From: RGIG995 sp045542115
GTDB lineage: Bacteria > Bacillota > Clostridia > Oscillospirales > UBA644
Length of the DNA: 64,000 bases
Assembly: GCA_045542115.1 (NCBI GenBank)
Contig: JAZQKK010000014.1
Location: 186,001 to 250,000 of the forward strand
Reading direction: 5' to 3'
Positions 1 to 7,737 of this stretch are shown here, in pieces (position 1 is the stretch's first letter; each line of letters opens with the position of its first letter). The notes under the pieces are model-generated. The model was not told the origin of the DNA. It did not search any database and worked only from the letters and a program-made list of their open reading frames with translations. A program made the position numbers and the translations under genes.

Positions 1-692
1 TAAATTCTGCGGCAATGATGGCCACGATGACCGATTCTTTGGGAGACGCGGTAGCCACCTCTGCGGTATTGATCGCCACGGCCATCGGACATTTTACCGA
101 ACTGAACGTGGACGGATACTGCGGGGTCGCGGTGGCGATAATGATTTTCATTGCCGGCTTCCGCTCCGCCAAGGAAACGGTGTCCCCCCTCTTGGGGCAG
201 CCACCGGAACCGGAATTTGTCCGACAGATCGAAGCCCTCGTAACGGCACACGAAGAAGTGGCCGGGATTCACGATTTAATTGTGAACGATTACGGACCGG
301 GGCGGAAAATCGTCTCCCTTCACGCAGAAGTTCCGGCGGATGCGGATATTTGGGAAGCCCACGACTTAATCGATAATATCGAACAAGAAATCTCTACGAC
401 CTTAGGGTGTACCGCTGTCATTCATATGGACCCCATCGTAACCAAAGATGAAACCACAGTAGCCCTGCGAAACGCCATCAAGGAAGAGGTGAAAACCATT
501 CACCCGGGCATTACCATTCACGATTTCCGCGCCGTTCCGGGGCCGACTCATACCAACGTGATCTTCGACGCGGTTCTCCCCTTCGACAGTAAATTGAGTG
601 AAGAAGAAGCCGGAGAAAAGATTCGCCGACTGGTCGCCGAACGACATAGCGGCGTGCGAGCGGTGATTCAAATTGACCGCAGCTACACCTAA
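1..692 (+). CDS. Cation diffusion facilitator (CDF) transporter, C-terminal part
   Basis: The 5' end lies outside the window; the frame is open from base 3. What remains begins inside a membrane helix with the paired acidic motif TDSLGD (the D-x3-D metal site of CDF helix 5), followed by one more hydrophobic helix (GVAVAIMIFIAGF) and a cytoplasmic domain of about 150 residues of the ZT_dimer type (EVAGIHDLIVNDYGPG onward). CDF proteins export Zn, Mn, Fe or similar divalent ions by proton antiport as dimers. The metal cannot be told from this fragment. It ends in a clear terminator and has no operon partner in the window. Family assignment is secure; specificity is unknown. Confidence 0.85.
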   Translation, partial: NSAAMMATMTDSLGDAVATSAVLIATAIGHFTELNVDGYCGVAVAIMIFIAGFRSAKETVSPLLGQPPEPEFVRQIEALVTAHEEVAGIHDLIVNDYGPGRKIVSLHAEVPADADIWEAHDLIDNIEQEISTTLGCTAVIHMDPIVTKDETTVALRNAIKEEVKTIHPGITIHDFRAVPGPTHTNVIFDAVLPFDSKLSEEEAGEKIRRLVAERHSGVRAVIQIDRSYT

Positions 693-697
693 AAATA

Positions 698-729
698 AAA
701 TCCTTTCGGAATTCCGAAAGGATTTTTTT
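698..729 (+). terminator. Rho-independent terminator after CDF gene
   Basis: Perfect inverted repeat TCCTTTCGG / CCGAAAGGA with a 4-nt AATT loop, followed by a run of seven T. Confidence 0.9.
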
Positions 730-760
730 GCACAAAAATGGAAAATTTTCTTGAATTATA

Positions 761-789
761 TTGATTTTTCCCCGAATTTGCAGTATAAT
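761..789 (+). promoter_or_regulatory. Sigma-A promoter of typA
   Basis: TTGATT at 761-766 and TATAAT at 784-789, 17 bp apart, about 50 bp before the typA start. Confidence 0.8.
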
Positions 790-837
790 ATATGTTTGTA
801 ATCAAGATATGTAAAACATAGGAAAGGAAGTATTTCT

Positions 838-2661
838 ATGGTTCGTGAAGATTTAAGAAATATTGCCATTATCGCCCACGTTGACCACGGGAAAACCACC
901 CTGGTGGACGAAATGCTGAAACAAGGTGGGGTCTTCCGGGAAAACCAGGAAGTGAACGACCGGGTAATGGACTCCAACGCCATTGAACGGGAGCGGGGCA
1001 TTACCATTTTAGCCAAGAACACCGCAGTAAAATACAAGGACAAAAAAATCAACATCGTTGACACCCCCGGCCACGCCGACTTCGGGGGCGAGGTAGAGCG
1101 CATCCTGAAAATGGTCAACGGCGTTTTGCTTTTGGTCGATGCCTTTGAAGGGCCGATGCCTCAAACCCGGTTTGTGCTCCAAAAAGCGTTGGAACTGGGC
1201 CATAAGGTCATTATCGTTGTCAACAAAGTCGACCGTCCCGACGCCCGACCCACGGAAGTCGTGGACGAAGTTCTGGAATTATTGCTGGACTTGGATGCCA
1301 CCGACGAACAGTTGGATTCTCCCGTCATTTTTGCTTCGGGAAGAACCGGGGTTGCCGGGCTTTCCCCCGACGGCGAAATGAAAGATTTCATCCCCCTTCT
1401 GGATGCTATCGTCGATTATTTCGACCCCCCGAAGGGCGAAGACGATGCCCCCTTGCAAATGCTGGTCTCCTCCATCGACTATAACGAATACGTGGGACGT
1501 ATTGCTATCGGTCGGGTGGAACGAGGGATAATGAAACTGAATCAGGACGTTGTCCTTTGCGATTATCACGGTTCGAGACCCAGTTCCAAGGCAAAAATCG
1601 TCTCGATGTATCAGTTTGAGGGCCTGAATCGCGTTCCGTGTACCGAAGCAAAGCCCGGAGATATCGTCTGCGTTTCGGGAATTGAGAGCGTTACCATTGG
1701 GGATACCATCTGTGCCCCCGACGCCGTAGAACCCCTTCCCTTTGTGAAAATTTCCGAGCCTACGATGGAAATGACCTTTATGGTCAACGACTCCCCCTTT
1801 GCGGGCCGGGAAGGAAAATACGTCACGTCCCGGAATCTGCGGGCCAGATTGTATAAAGAACTGCTGAAAGACGTTTCTTTACGGGTCAGCGATACCGATT
1901 CCACCGAAGCCTTTAAAGTTTGCGGCCGAGGAGAAATGCACCTTTCCATTCTCATTGAAAATATGCGGCGGGAAGGATTTGAATTCCAGGTCAGCACCCC
2001 GAAGGTCTTGTTCAAAGAAATTGACGGCGTTTTGTCTGAGCCGATGGAACGGCTTGTTGTTGACGTGCCTGCCGATTCGGTAGGGGCCGTAATGGAAAAA
2101 ATGGGATATCGCAAAGGCGAATTGACTTCGATGAATCAAGTAAGCGACCGGACCCGGCTGGAATTTGTCGTTCCCGCCCGAGGGCTGTTCGGTTATCGCA
2201 GTGAGTTTATGACCGACACCCGGGGTGAGGGGATTATGAGTTCGATCTTCGACTCGTATGCTCCCTTCAAGGGGGATATCCCCCGTCGGTTGAACGGCTC
2301 TTTGGTTGCCTATGAAACGGGAGAAACCACAAACTACGGAATGTTCTACTCCCAGGATTCCGGTGCAATGTTTATCGGGTCCGGGGTGGACGTCTACGGC
2401 GGGATGATTGTCGGGGAAGCCAGCCGCCAAAACGACATCGTGGTCAACGTTTGTAAGAAAAAGCATATGACCGCCATTCGTTCCGCGGGAAAGGACGAAG
2501 CGTTACGCTTGGTTCCCCCCAGAATTCTGAGCCTGGAACAGTCGTTGGAATTTATCGCTGACGATGAACTTGTGGAAGTAACCCCCAAGAATATCCGCCT
2601 CAGAAAACGGATTCTCGACCACTCGGTCCGGATGAAGAACTTTATGAAAGATAAGAAATAA
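838..2661 (+). CDS. typA: Ribosome-associated GTPase TypA/BipA
   Basis: A 607-residue translational GTPase of usual length. It has the P-loop AHVDHGKTT near residue 14, the switch II motif DTPGHADF near 76 and NKVD near 130, then EF-Tu domain 2-like, EF-G domain III/V-like and the BipA-specific C-terminal region. BipA binds the 70S ribosome and helps 50S assembly and growth under stress or cold. AGGAAAGGAAG lies just upstream of the ATG. It is a monocistronic unit with its own promoter and terminator. Confidence 0.97.
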   Translation: MVREDLRNIAIIAHVDHGKTTLVDEMLKQGGVFRENQEVNDRVMDSNAIERERGITILAKNTAVKYKDKKINIVDTPGHADFGGEVERILKMVNGVLLLVDAFEGPMPQTRFVLQKALELGHKVIIVVNKVDRPDARPTEVVDEVLELLLDLDATDEQLDSPVIFASGRTGVAGLSPDGEMKDFIPLLDAIVDYFDPPKGEDDAPLQMLVSSIDYNEYVGRIAIGRVERGIMKLNQDVVLCDYHGSRPSSKAKIVSMYQFEGLNRVPCTEAKPGDIVCVSGIESVTIGDTICAPDAVEPLPFVKISEPTMEMTFMVNDSPFAGREGKYVTSRNLRARLYKELLKDVSLRVSDTDSTEAFKVCGRGEMHLSILIENMRREGFEFQVSTPKVLFKEIDGVLSEPMERLVVDVPADSVGAVMEKMGYRKGELTSMNQVSDRTRLEFVVPARGLFGYRSEFMTDTRGEGIMSSIFDSYAPFKGDIPRRLNGSLVAYETGETTNYGMFYSQDSGAMFIGSGVDVYGGMIVGEASRQNDIVVNVCKKKHMTAIRSAGKDEALRLVPPRILSLEQSLEFIADDELVEVTPKNIRLRKRILDHSVRMKNFMKDKK

Positions 2662-2669
2662 GCATAAAA

Positions 2670-2701
2670 AGATCCGCCCTCGAAAAGGGCGGACCTTTTT
2701 A
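2670..2701 (+). terminator. Terminator of typA
   Basis: TCCGCCCT / AGGGCGGA stem with a short CGAA-type loop, then ACCTTTTTATT. Confidence 0.9.
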
Positions 2702-2751
2702 TTATAAATTCAAGATACTTCGGCAGTAAAAACAATCCCGAAAAAGCCATT

Positions 2752-2776
2752 CAAAAACGTGGGTTCGTACTCACGT
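2752..2776 (-). terminator. Possible weak terminator of the acyltransferase gene
   Basis: On the minus strand ACGTG / CACGT form a short stem followed by TTTTG. The stem is only 5 bp, so this is tentative. Confidence 0.35.
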
Positions 2777-2806
2777 ATCTTTTCCGATTATCGTTTGTTT
2801 ATTGTT

Positions 2807-4069
2807 TCATTTCAATTTGTGGATTTTATATAATTCTTCTACCGCAAAACGAACCTTCGTCACCGAAACCGCGGAATCTTGGGGAAAGCAGTAATAGAGC
2901 AAATTGCGGTCTCCGATACCGATAACGTCTCCGATTTCGTACCAATAATAATCTGCATTGAGCGTGTGAGATGCGGTAACGGGTTGAGAATACTGCAAAT
3001 CACCATCGCATCCGGAGAGAACAAAGCCGTCTTTTGAATGAGTAAGACGACCTTCTCCGACCCAATACAAAGCCTTATAATCCTTTAAAACACCGATTTT
3101 TACGGGAATATCCAGAGAATACGCACCCGTCTCAATTTCTTGGCGAACGTTCTGCCGTTGCCACTGATACCAATCGGGAATGTGGGAAAACTCCGTCTCC
3201 CCTTCCAAGGCGCGCATCCAACCGGTTTCAGTCAACTCATACGCAGCCCCGCAGGAGTGACAAACAAGATGGATTCCTTTTCCTTCCATCGCTCCTTCGG
3301 TTCCGCATCGGGGACATTGATACAAAATGCGATGCAATCCGTCCGCCCGGAAAGGCTCGGTGACTTTTATATTGTTTTTTTGTTGCCATTCAAAATTGTC
3401 GAAAGAAAAAACTTCATCCAACATCCGGTCTAACTCTTCCACGGATTTTTCCCGAATTTCCTCCTGCGTCAGAAGGCATTGCACCGTTGCGGAAACCTTG
3501 ACCTTACGCTTTTGAAGTCCGTTATACAACGGGTCCCGATGGTAAGCCCCCTGGGTAATAACCGTCACCACGGGGATATTTAACTTTTTCAGCAATACAC
3601 CCATTTTTCGGGGCAACGCCGTTGCCGTGCCGTCAAAGGAATACCCGGCTTCGGGATACATCAGAACCGACGTTCTTTCCTTTTTGACCGCGTGGAGCAT
3701 ATCCCGAATCAGCGTGAGGTCCGAAACAAATTTTTGAGTTGGAATACAACCAATCCATCGCATCAACCAGGGAATCCCCACAAATCCGTCGGTGGTGGAG
3801 ACGACGCAAAAAGGCTTGGGAAAAAAGATTTTATAAGCTATTTTTAAATCCAAAAAGCAGGAATGATTCATCAAAATGAGCCACGGCCCGCGCCCGGCCC
3901 GTTCCATCTCGATGGGAGTAAAAGAAAAGCGGGCTTTTATCAACGCAGGAATGGACAAAACCCGAATCAAGCACCGGAAAAACAGATTGGGACGCATCGG
4001 ACGTTTGTGATTCGGCTTTGGAAGGTCCAGAACCTTTTTAAAAGGAAGATATTTTTGATTGATTTTCAT
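2807..4069 (-). CDS. PlsC-type acyltransferase with C-terminal zinc ribbon domain
   Basis: 420 residues. The N-terminal half is a 1-acylglycerol-3-phosphate acyltransferase-like domain: the catalytic NHSCFLD (NHx4D) is at about 68-74 and YPEAGYS, standing for the usual EGTRS block, at about 138-144. These enzymes add an acyl chain to lysophosphatidate at the membrane. Unusually, a four-Cys ribbon follows (CPRCG at 252-256, CHSCG at 270-274), then about 145 residues rich in beta strands that I do not recognise. ATG at 4069 is chosen because ATGAGG precedes it and because the upstream in-frame codon at 4111 lies inside the terminator of the preceding gene. The substrate is inferred only from the family. 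Confidence 0.8.
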   Translation of the reverse strand: MKINQKYLPFKKVLDLPKPNHKRPMRPNLFFRCLIRVLSIPALIKARFSFTPIEMERAGRGPWLILMNHSCFLDLKIAYKIFFPKPFCVVSTTDGFVGIPWLMRWIGCIPTQKFVSDLTLIRDMLHAVKKERTSVLMYPEAGYSFDGTATALPRKMGVLLKKLNIPVVTVITQGAYHRDPLYNGLQKRKVKVSATVQCLLTQEEIREKSVEELDRMLDEVFSFDNFEWQQKNNIKVTEPFRADGLHRILYQCPRCGTEGAMEGKGIHLVCHSCGAAYELTETGWMRALEGETEFSHIPDWYQWQRQNVRQEIETGAYSLDIPVKIGVLKDYKALYWVGEGRLTHSKDGFVLSGCDGDLQYSQPVTASHTLNADYYWYEIGDVIGIGDRNLLYYCFPQDSAVSVTKVRFAVEELYKIHKLK

Positions 4070-4085
4070 AAAAACCTCATAGAAA

Positions 4086-4118
4086 GGAAAAAGGTGGGCA
4101 AAACTGTCCACCTTTTTT
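4086..4118 (-). terminator. Terminator of the zinc ribbon gene
   Basis: On the minus strand an AAGGTGG / CCACCTT stem with a short loop ends in a T-rich run. It sits only about 20 nt before the acyltransferase start, so the two genes are probably separate units. Confidence 0.75.
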
Positions 4119-4168
4119 CAATTGCTAGAAAAACATTGTACACGGTTGTTTTCCCGGGAAAGGATTGC

Positions 4169-4453
4169 TCAGTTCTCGGACTGGGCTTTCATTTCAGCGA
4201 AGCAAGCACTGCAATAAACAGGCTTGTCTTCTCTGGGTTGGAAAGGAACTTTGGCTTCGCCGCCGCACTTTGCACAGGTGGTGGTGAAGTATTCCTTCGC
4301 ACCTCTGGAAGCGTTCTTGCGGGCGTCGCGGCATTCCTTACAACGCTGGGGTTCGTTCTGGAAACCCTTTTCAGCGTAAAATTCCTGTTCGCCAGCGGTG
4401 AAAACGAACGTTTTGCCGCAGTCCTTACAGGTTAATTCCTTGTCTTCATACAT
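4169..4453 (-). CDS. Small double zinc ribbon protein (zf-trcl type)
   Basis: 94 residues. The first half matches the zf-trcl family, with CKDCG near residue 9 and CKEC near 38, and the typical phrase FTAGEQEFYAEKGF between them. The second half carries another pair, CAKCGG near 60 and CSAC near 81. Eight well-placed cysteines imply two zinc sites. The molecular function of this family is not established; proteins like it are common in Clostridia. It has an SD-like GCGAGG before ATG, and a structured RNA candidate ends within about 25 nt of its start, so it may be controlled by that leader. Confidence 0.8.
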   Translation of the reverse strand: MYEDKELTCKDCGKTFVFTAGEQEFYAEKGFQNEPQRCKECRDARKNASRGAKEYFTTTCAKCGGEAKVPFQPREDKPVYCSACFAEMKAQSEN

Positions 4454-4474
4454 CGTGAGATACCTCGCTTAATA

Positions 4475-4660
4475 ATTTTTCACCCAAGCCGGAATCGCAC
4501 CGGCGAGCGTTCATCCTTTTCCACGGGAACGAAAAGAAACCCCTCTGAGGTCGCTAACCTGTTGTAACTGTGAGAATTTGTAAAATACCGTGTATATTTT
4601 ACGCGTTCCGACAGTTACAGCCCTGTAAAACGGAGTGACCGCACCTACTATATTCGGGCG
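4475..4660 (-). ncRNA. Candidate structured RNA or leader upstream of the zinc ribbon gene
   Basis: A non-coding 210-bp gap holds several strong helices, given in plus coordinates. TGTAACTGT at 4563-4571 pairs with 4611-4619 (9 bp). Inside it, 4580-4587 pairs with 4595-4602 (8 bp, 7-nt loop). A hairpin GCCGG/CCGGC at 4488-4504 has a 7-nt loop reading UGCGAUU in the RNA, a T-loop-like sequence. 4480-4485 can pair with 4633-4638 to close the domain. CTTTTC at 4516-4521 pairs with GAAAAG at 4531-4536, with a competing CGTTC/GAACG pairing nearby. It does not match a tRNA, tmRNA, SRP RNA or cobalamin riboswitch core. Size and compactness recall the raiA-type RNAs of Clostridia, but I cannot confirm that. 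It may be a free RNA or a cis leader. Confidence 0.55.
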
Positions 4661-4663
4661 TAT

Positions 4664-5161
4664 TTAATAAGGGATGTGCTCCCTGATTTTCGTTTTGATT
4701 CGGGTCATTGCATTATCGGCTGATTTTGCAGAAATTCCGAGCTTTCCTGCAATTTCCGAGAGCGTGGCACCGGCAAGATATTGTTCCAACACCCGTCGTT
4801 CCAAGGCGGAAAGGCGGGGTTGCAATTCGTTGAGTGCCCGACGAACGGCATCGGACTGAGCGTATTGCTCTTCAAAAGGAAGGTCGGTAGAGGGAAGAGT
4901 ATCCCCTACGTCTTCCAGGGGAACCAGCCGGGAATCGGCATCGTATCGACGGGCGGCGGTAAGAATTCGGTTTCGGATACAAACCTTAATATAGGCATCA
5001 AAAGGAACGCCCCGTGCCGAATCGTACGCACAACAACCCAAATACAGCCCCCAAGAACCTTCTTGAATCAGGTCGTCCCGATAGCGTTCGGGATAAGAAG
5101 AAGCCGCAAGGCGGATAAAGGGAAGATACCGCTGATGGGCAGACGCGAAATCAAAAGCCAT
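4664..5161 (-). CDS. Sigma-70 family RNA polymerase sigma factor, short form
   Basis: 165 residues. Region 2 is visible at about 27-70 (DDLIQEGSWGLYLGC, then YIKVCIRNRIL) and region 4 at about 112-160 (LSALERRVLEQYLAG, then the helix-turn-helix LSEIAGKLGISAKSADNA). The DLIQEG/FxxY pattern resembles the SigH-like branch of small Clostridial sigma factors more than classical ECF factors. No anti-sigma gene is adjacent. AGGAAGG precedes the ATG. The terminator of the next upstream gene lies between them, so it is probably a separate unit. The regulon cannot be told from sequence. Confidence 0.85.
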   Translation of the reverse strand: MAFDFASAHQRYLPFIRLAASSYPERYRDDLIQEGSWGLYLGCCAYDSARGVPFDAYIKVCIRNRILTAARRYDADSRLVPLEDVGDTLPSTDLPFEEQYAQSDAVRRALNELQPRLSALERRVLEQYLAGATLSEIAGKLGISAKSADNAMTRIKTKIREHIPY

Positions 5162-5200
5162 TGTGATACCTTCCTAAAAGATATTTTCCCTTTGAAATTC

Positions 5201-5247
5201 AAAAAGACGCAAAACGCCTCACCCTCACACGCGTGAGGGAGAGGCGT
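5201..5247 (-). terminator. Terminator of the sugar ABC ATPase gene
   Basis: Long hairpin, on the minus strand ACGCCTC-TCCCTCAC pairing with GTGAGGGT-GAGGCGT around a 4-nt loop, followed by TTTTGCGTCTTTTT. Confidence 0.88.
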
Positions 5248-5294
5248 AATAGAAGTTTTTCGAAGATTTCGAAAGGGTCATAAGTACACTAACC

Positions 5295-6416
5295 TTAGTT
5301 GATGATAGTCTGTTCGGTATCCATATCAAAGAGATGGATCTTGTTCATATCAAGAGCAATCTTGATATTGTCGCCGGGTTTGGCAACGGAGGTGGGGTCA
5401 ACGCGGGCAGTGAACTTGTTTTCCTGAACGTCCAGATACAGATACGTTTCTGCACCCATCTTTTCAGTAACTTCAACGTCAGCGGAAATAATCGCGCCTT
5501 CGTATTTTTCGAAGTAGAAGGGATCGTCGTAAATATCTTCGGGACGGATACCCATAATAACCTGCTTCCCACCGTAGGAGAGCAGTTTTTCGTAATTTTC
5601 GGTACGAACTTTCGCTTCGGGAATCTTCAAAGATTCGTCGCCGAAGTTCACGAACATATCGTCGCCGCGGCGAGTCAGTTTCACTTCGATGAAGTTCATC
5701 TGGGGAGAACCGATAAAGCCGGCAACGAACAGATTGCAGGGCGTATCGTACAGAACCTGGGGAGAATCACACTGCTGAACGAAACCGTCCTTCATAACCA
5801 CGATGCGGTCAGCCATCGTCATAGCTTCGGTCTGGTCGTGGGTAACGTAAATGAAGGTGGTACCGAGCTTTCTGTGAAGCTTGGAAAGTTCCGTTCTCAT
5901 CGAAGCACGCAACTTCGCGTCCAAGTTGGACAGAGGTTCGTCCAAAAGGAAGACCTTGGGTTCACGAACGATGGCACGGCCCAGGGCAACACGCTGTCTC
6001 TGACCACCGGACAAAGCCTTGGGACGACGGTCCAACAAATGGGAAATGTCCAGGATACGAGCAGCTTCGTCGACGCGACGCTTGATTTCTTCCTTAGAAA
6101 CCTTGCGGAGTTTCAGACCGAAAGCCATATTTTCGTAAACGGTCATATGGGGATACAGAGCATAGTTCTGGAACACCATTGCGATATCGCGGTCCTTGGG
6201 TGCAACGTCGTTTACCAGACGTTCGTCAATCCGCAGTTCACCTTCGGTGATTTCTTCCAGGCCGGCAATCATACGAAGGGTCGTAGATTTACCGCAACCG
6301 GAAGGTCCGACGAGGATAATGAATTCTTTATCTTTAATTTTGAGGTTGACATCGGTAACGGCACGGACACCGCCGGCATACACCTTACCGATTCCTTTTA
6401 ATGTTAAGCCTGCCAC
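5295..6416 (-). CDS. Sugar ABC transporter ATP-binding protein (MsmK/UgpC/MalK type)
   Basis: 373 residues. The ABC ATPase domain shows Walker A GPSGCGKST near 38, the Q-loop, the signature LSGGQRQR near 135, Walker B VFLLDEP and the H-loop VTHDQTEA, then a C-terminal TOBE/OB region (about 240-370) typical of the CUT1 sugar uptake group. It powers import through membrane permeases, none of which are encoded here, so it is probably a shared ATPase serving several sugar transporters, as known for MsmK of streptococci. The start is GTG at 6416 with GGAGG ten bases upstream. Its promoter region carries a perfect 14-bp palindrome. Confidence 0.92.
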   Translation of the reverse strand: MAGLTLKGIGKVYAGGVRAVTDVNLKIKDKEFIILVGPSGCGKSTTLRMIAGLEEITEGELRIDERLVNDVAPKDRDIAMVFQNYALYPHMTVYENMAFGLKLRKVSKEEIKRRVDEAARILDISHLLDRRPKALSGGQRQRVALGRAIVREPKVFLLDEPLSNLDAKLRASMRTELSKLHRKLGTTFIYVTHDQTEAMTMADRIVVMKDGFVQQCDSPQVLYDTPCNLFVAGFIGSPQMNFIEVKLTRRGDDMFVNFGDESLKIPEAKVRTENYEKLLSYGGKQVIMGIRPEDIYDDPFYFEKYEGAIISADVEVTEKMGAETYLYLDVQENKFTARVDPTSVAKPGDNIKIALDMNKIHLFDMDTEQTIIN

Positions 6417-6461
6417 TGTTTGTATACCTCCAGTTTTTAATTACAAAGTCTTCTTTATTAC

Positions 6462-6490
6462 ATAATACCATAAAATGCGATTTTTTCATA
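6462..6490 (-). promoter_or_regulatory. Probable promoter of the sugar ABC ATPase gene
   Basis: Minus-strand TATTAT (6462-6467) with a weak TATGAA (6485-6490) 17 bp upstream. The poor -35 suggests activation or tight control. Confidence 0.5.
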
Positions 6491-6491
6491 G

Positions 6492-6505
6492 TGGCAAATT
6501 TGCCA
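6492..6505. promoter_or_regulatory. Palindromic operator candidate
   Basis: A perfect 14-bp palindrome, TGGCAAATTTGCCA, directly upstream of the predicted -35 of the sugar ABC ATPase gene. A related half site, TTGGCAAAA, lies at about 6533-6541. The regulator is unknown. Confidence 0.5.
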
Positions 6506-6630
6506 AATTTCGCAATCTATTTTTGGCAAAAACGACTAAATAAAACGCGTACTGTACCATTTTTGAGACTTTGCACAGGATACACGAAGAAATCAAGTCG
6601 GTTTTCCCACAGAATTTTCACATTCCGGCA

Positions 6631-7443
6631 TCAGGGCTGATTGATGATATCCATATCTTTGGCCCGCTTGGTGCAAGCCAGCATCGCATCGGCCATAATC
6701 TGAGAGAATCCGCTCTTTTCCATCACGTTGATTGCTTCTGCGGTGGTACCTTTGGGGGTAGCCACAGCGTTCAACAATTCATCGGCAGATTTCTTCGAAG
6801 TTTCCATTACTTTTGCGGCACCAACCAAAACCTGAGAGGCAATCAATTCCGCAGTTTCGGAATCAATTCCCTGTGCAACCGCACCCTCAGAGATTGCTTT
6901 CACCATATAGTAAATGTACGCAGCAGAAGAGCCGGCAGCGGCGATATAATCGTTCAACTTCTTCTCCTCTACCACCCGCAGAATCCCCACGGTCTCAAAC
7001 AGGTCCTTTACCATTTCCAATTCCTGATAGGTGATGGGCATTTCGTAAGCGATTGCCGTAACCCCCTTGCAAAATTCGCAAGCCACGTTGGGAATGGCAC
7101 GGACGAGTTTACATTCTTTTCCGAGATATTTTTTGGCGGCGGAAATGGTCACGCCAGCAGCAAGGCTGACGATAACGTTATTAAACGTGACTGCATCCTG
7201 AATCTTCTCCATTACCGTCTTAACGTCTCCGGGACGGACGCCGAGAACGACGATTTTAGAAGAAGTGACAACCTCAGCTTCATTTTCGAGAACGGTAACC
7301 CCCTTCACGGCAAGGGAAGTGCGGACCTTCTCATCGGGGTCGTAAGCACAGATAGATGCGGGGGCAAGTACATTCCCGGCCAGGAATCCTTCCATCAGCG
7401 CCGAACCCATATGCCCGACACCGATAAAGCCCAAAGTATACAT
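6631..7443 (-). CDS. proC: Pyrroline-5-carboxylate reductase
   Basis: 270 residues, the usual length. The N-terminal Rossmann fold shows GFIGVGHMGSAL at 4-15. The C-terminal dimerisation domain has the conserved block AAAGSSAAYIYYM and the signature region ATPKGTTAEAI. It catalyses the last step of proline synthesis, reducing 1-pyrroline-5-carboxylate with NAD(P)H in the cytoplasm. GGAAAGGA lies before the ATG. It is a single-gene unit; no other proline genes are in the window. Confidence 0.95.
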   Translation of the reverse strand: MYTLGFIGVGHMGSALMEGFLAGNVLAPASICAYDPDEKVRTSLAVKGVTVLENEAEVVTSSKIVVLGVRPGDVKTVMEKIQDAVTFNNVIVSLAAGVTISAAKKYLGKECKLVRAIPNVACEFCKGVTAIAYEMPITYQELEMVKDLFETVGILRVVEEKKLNDYIAAAGSSAAYIYYMVKAISEGAVAQGIDSETAELIASQVLVGAAKVMETSKKSADELLNAVATPKGTTAEAINVMEKSGFSQIMADAMLACTKRAKDMDIINQP

Positions 7444-7507
7444 TTGTGTTCATCCTTTCCTATCTTTTTGAACTTCGCCCGAAAGCGACATTATTTTCTA
7501 TTGTACC

Positions 7508-7536
7508 ATTATATCACATTTTTTTCATTCTGTAAA
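7508..7536 (-). promoter_or_regulatory. Sigma-A promoter of proC
   Basis: Minus strand TTTACA (7531-7536), 17 bp, TATAAT (7508-7513). Confidence 0.8.
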
Positions 7537-7597
7537 GAGCCTAATTCCGTTTTTTTTGTGTCAAAGAAGCAAAAATGCGAAAAAAAAGGAACAAATC

Positions 7598-7626
7598 TTG
7601 ACAACGGCCCGGCAGAATGTTATAAT
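7598..7626 (+). promoter_or_regulatory. Sigma-A promoter of the PAP2 gene
   Basis: Consensus TTGACA (7598-7603), 17 bp, TATAAT (7621-7626). The transcript would carry a leader of about 105 nt. Confidence 0.88.
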
Positions 7627-7737
7627 GGAATTGCGTTTCCGAGGTTTGTCCACTTTCAACATATTCCAAAACAGGGCCGGGTATTCCAAGGAACCGAAAA
7701 ACGGAGGAATCTTCCGACCCAACAAAGGAGAACGTTT

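Noticed and set aside
4488..4504. T-arm-like hairpin GCCGG-loop-CCGGC suggesting a tRNA or a cobalamin riboswitch
   Set aside because: No acceptor, D or anticodon arms fit around it, and the conserved ACTGT and GCCAGGAGACC-type parts of the cobalamin riboswitch are absent.
6571..7737. Long plus-strand open frame running into the PAP2 gene
   Set aside because: It is antisense to proC, crosses two promoters, and the PAP2 homology begins only at 7738 behind a ribosome site.
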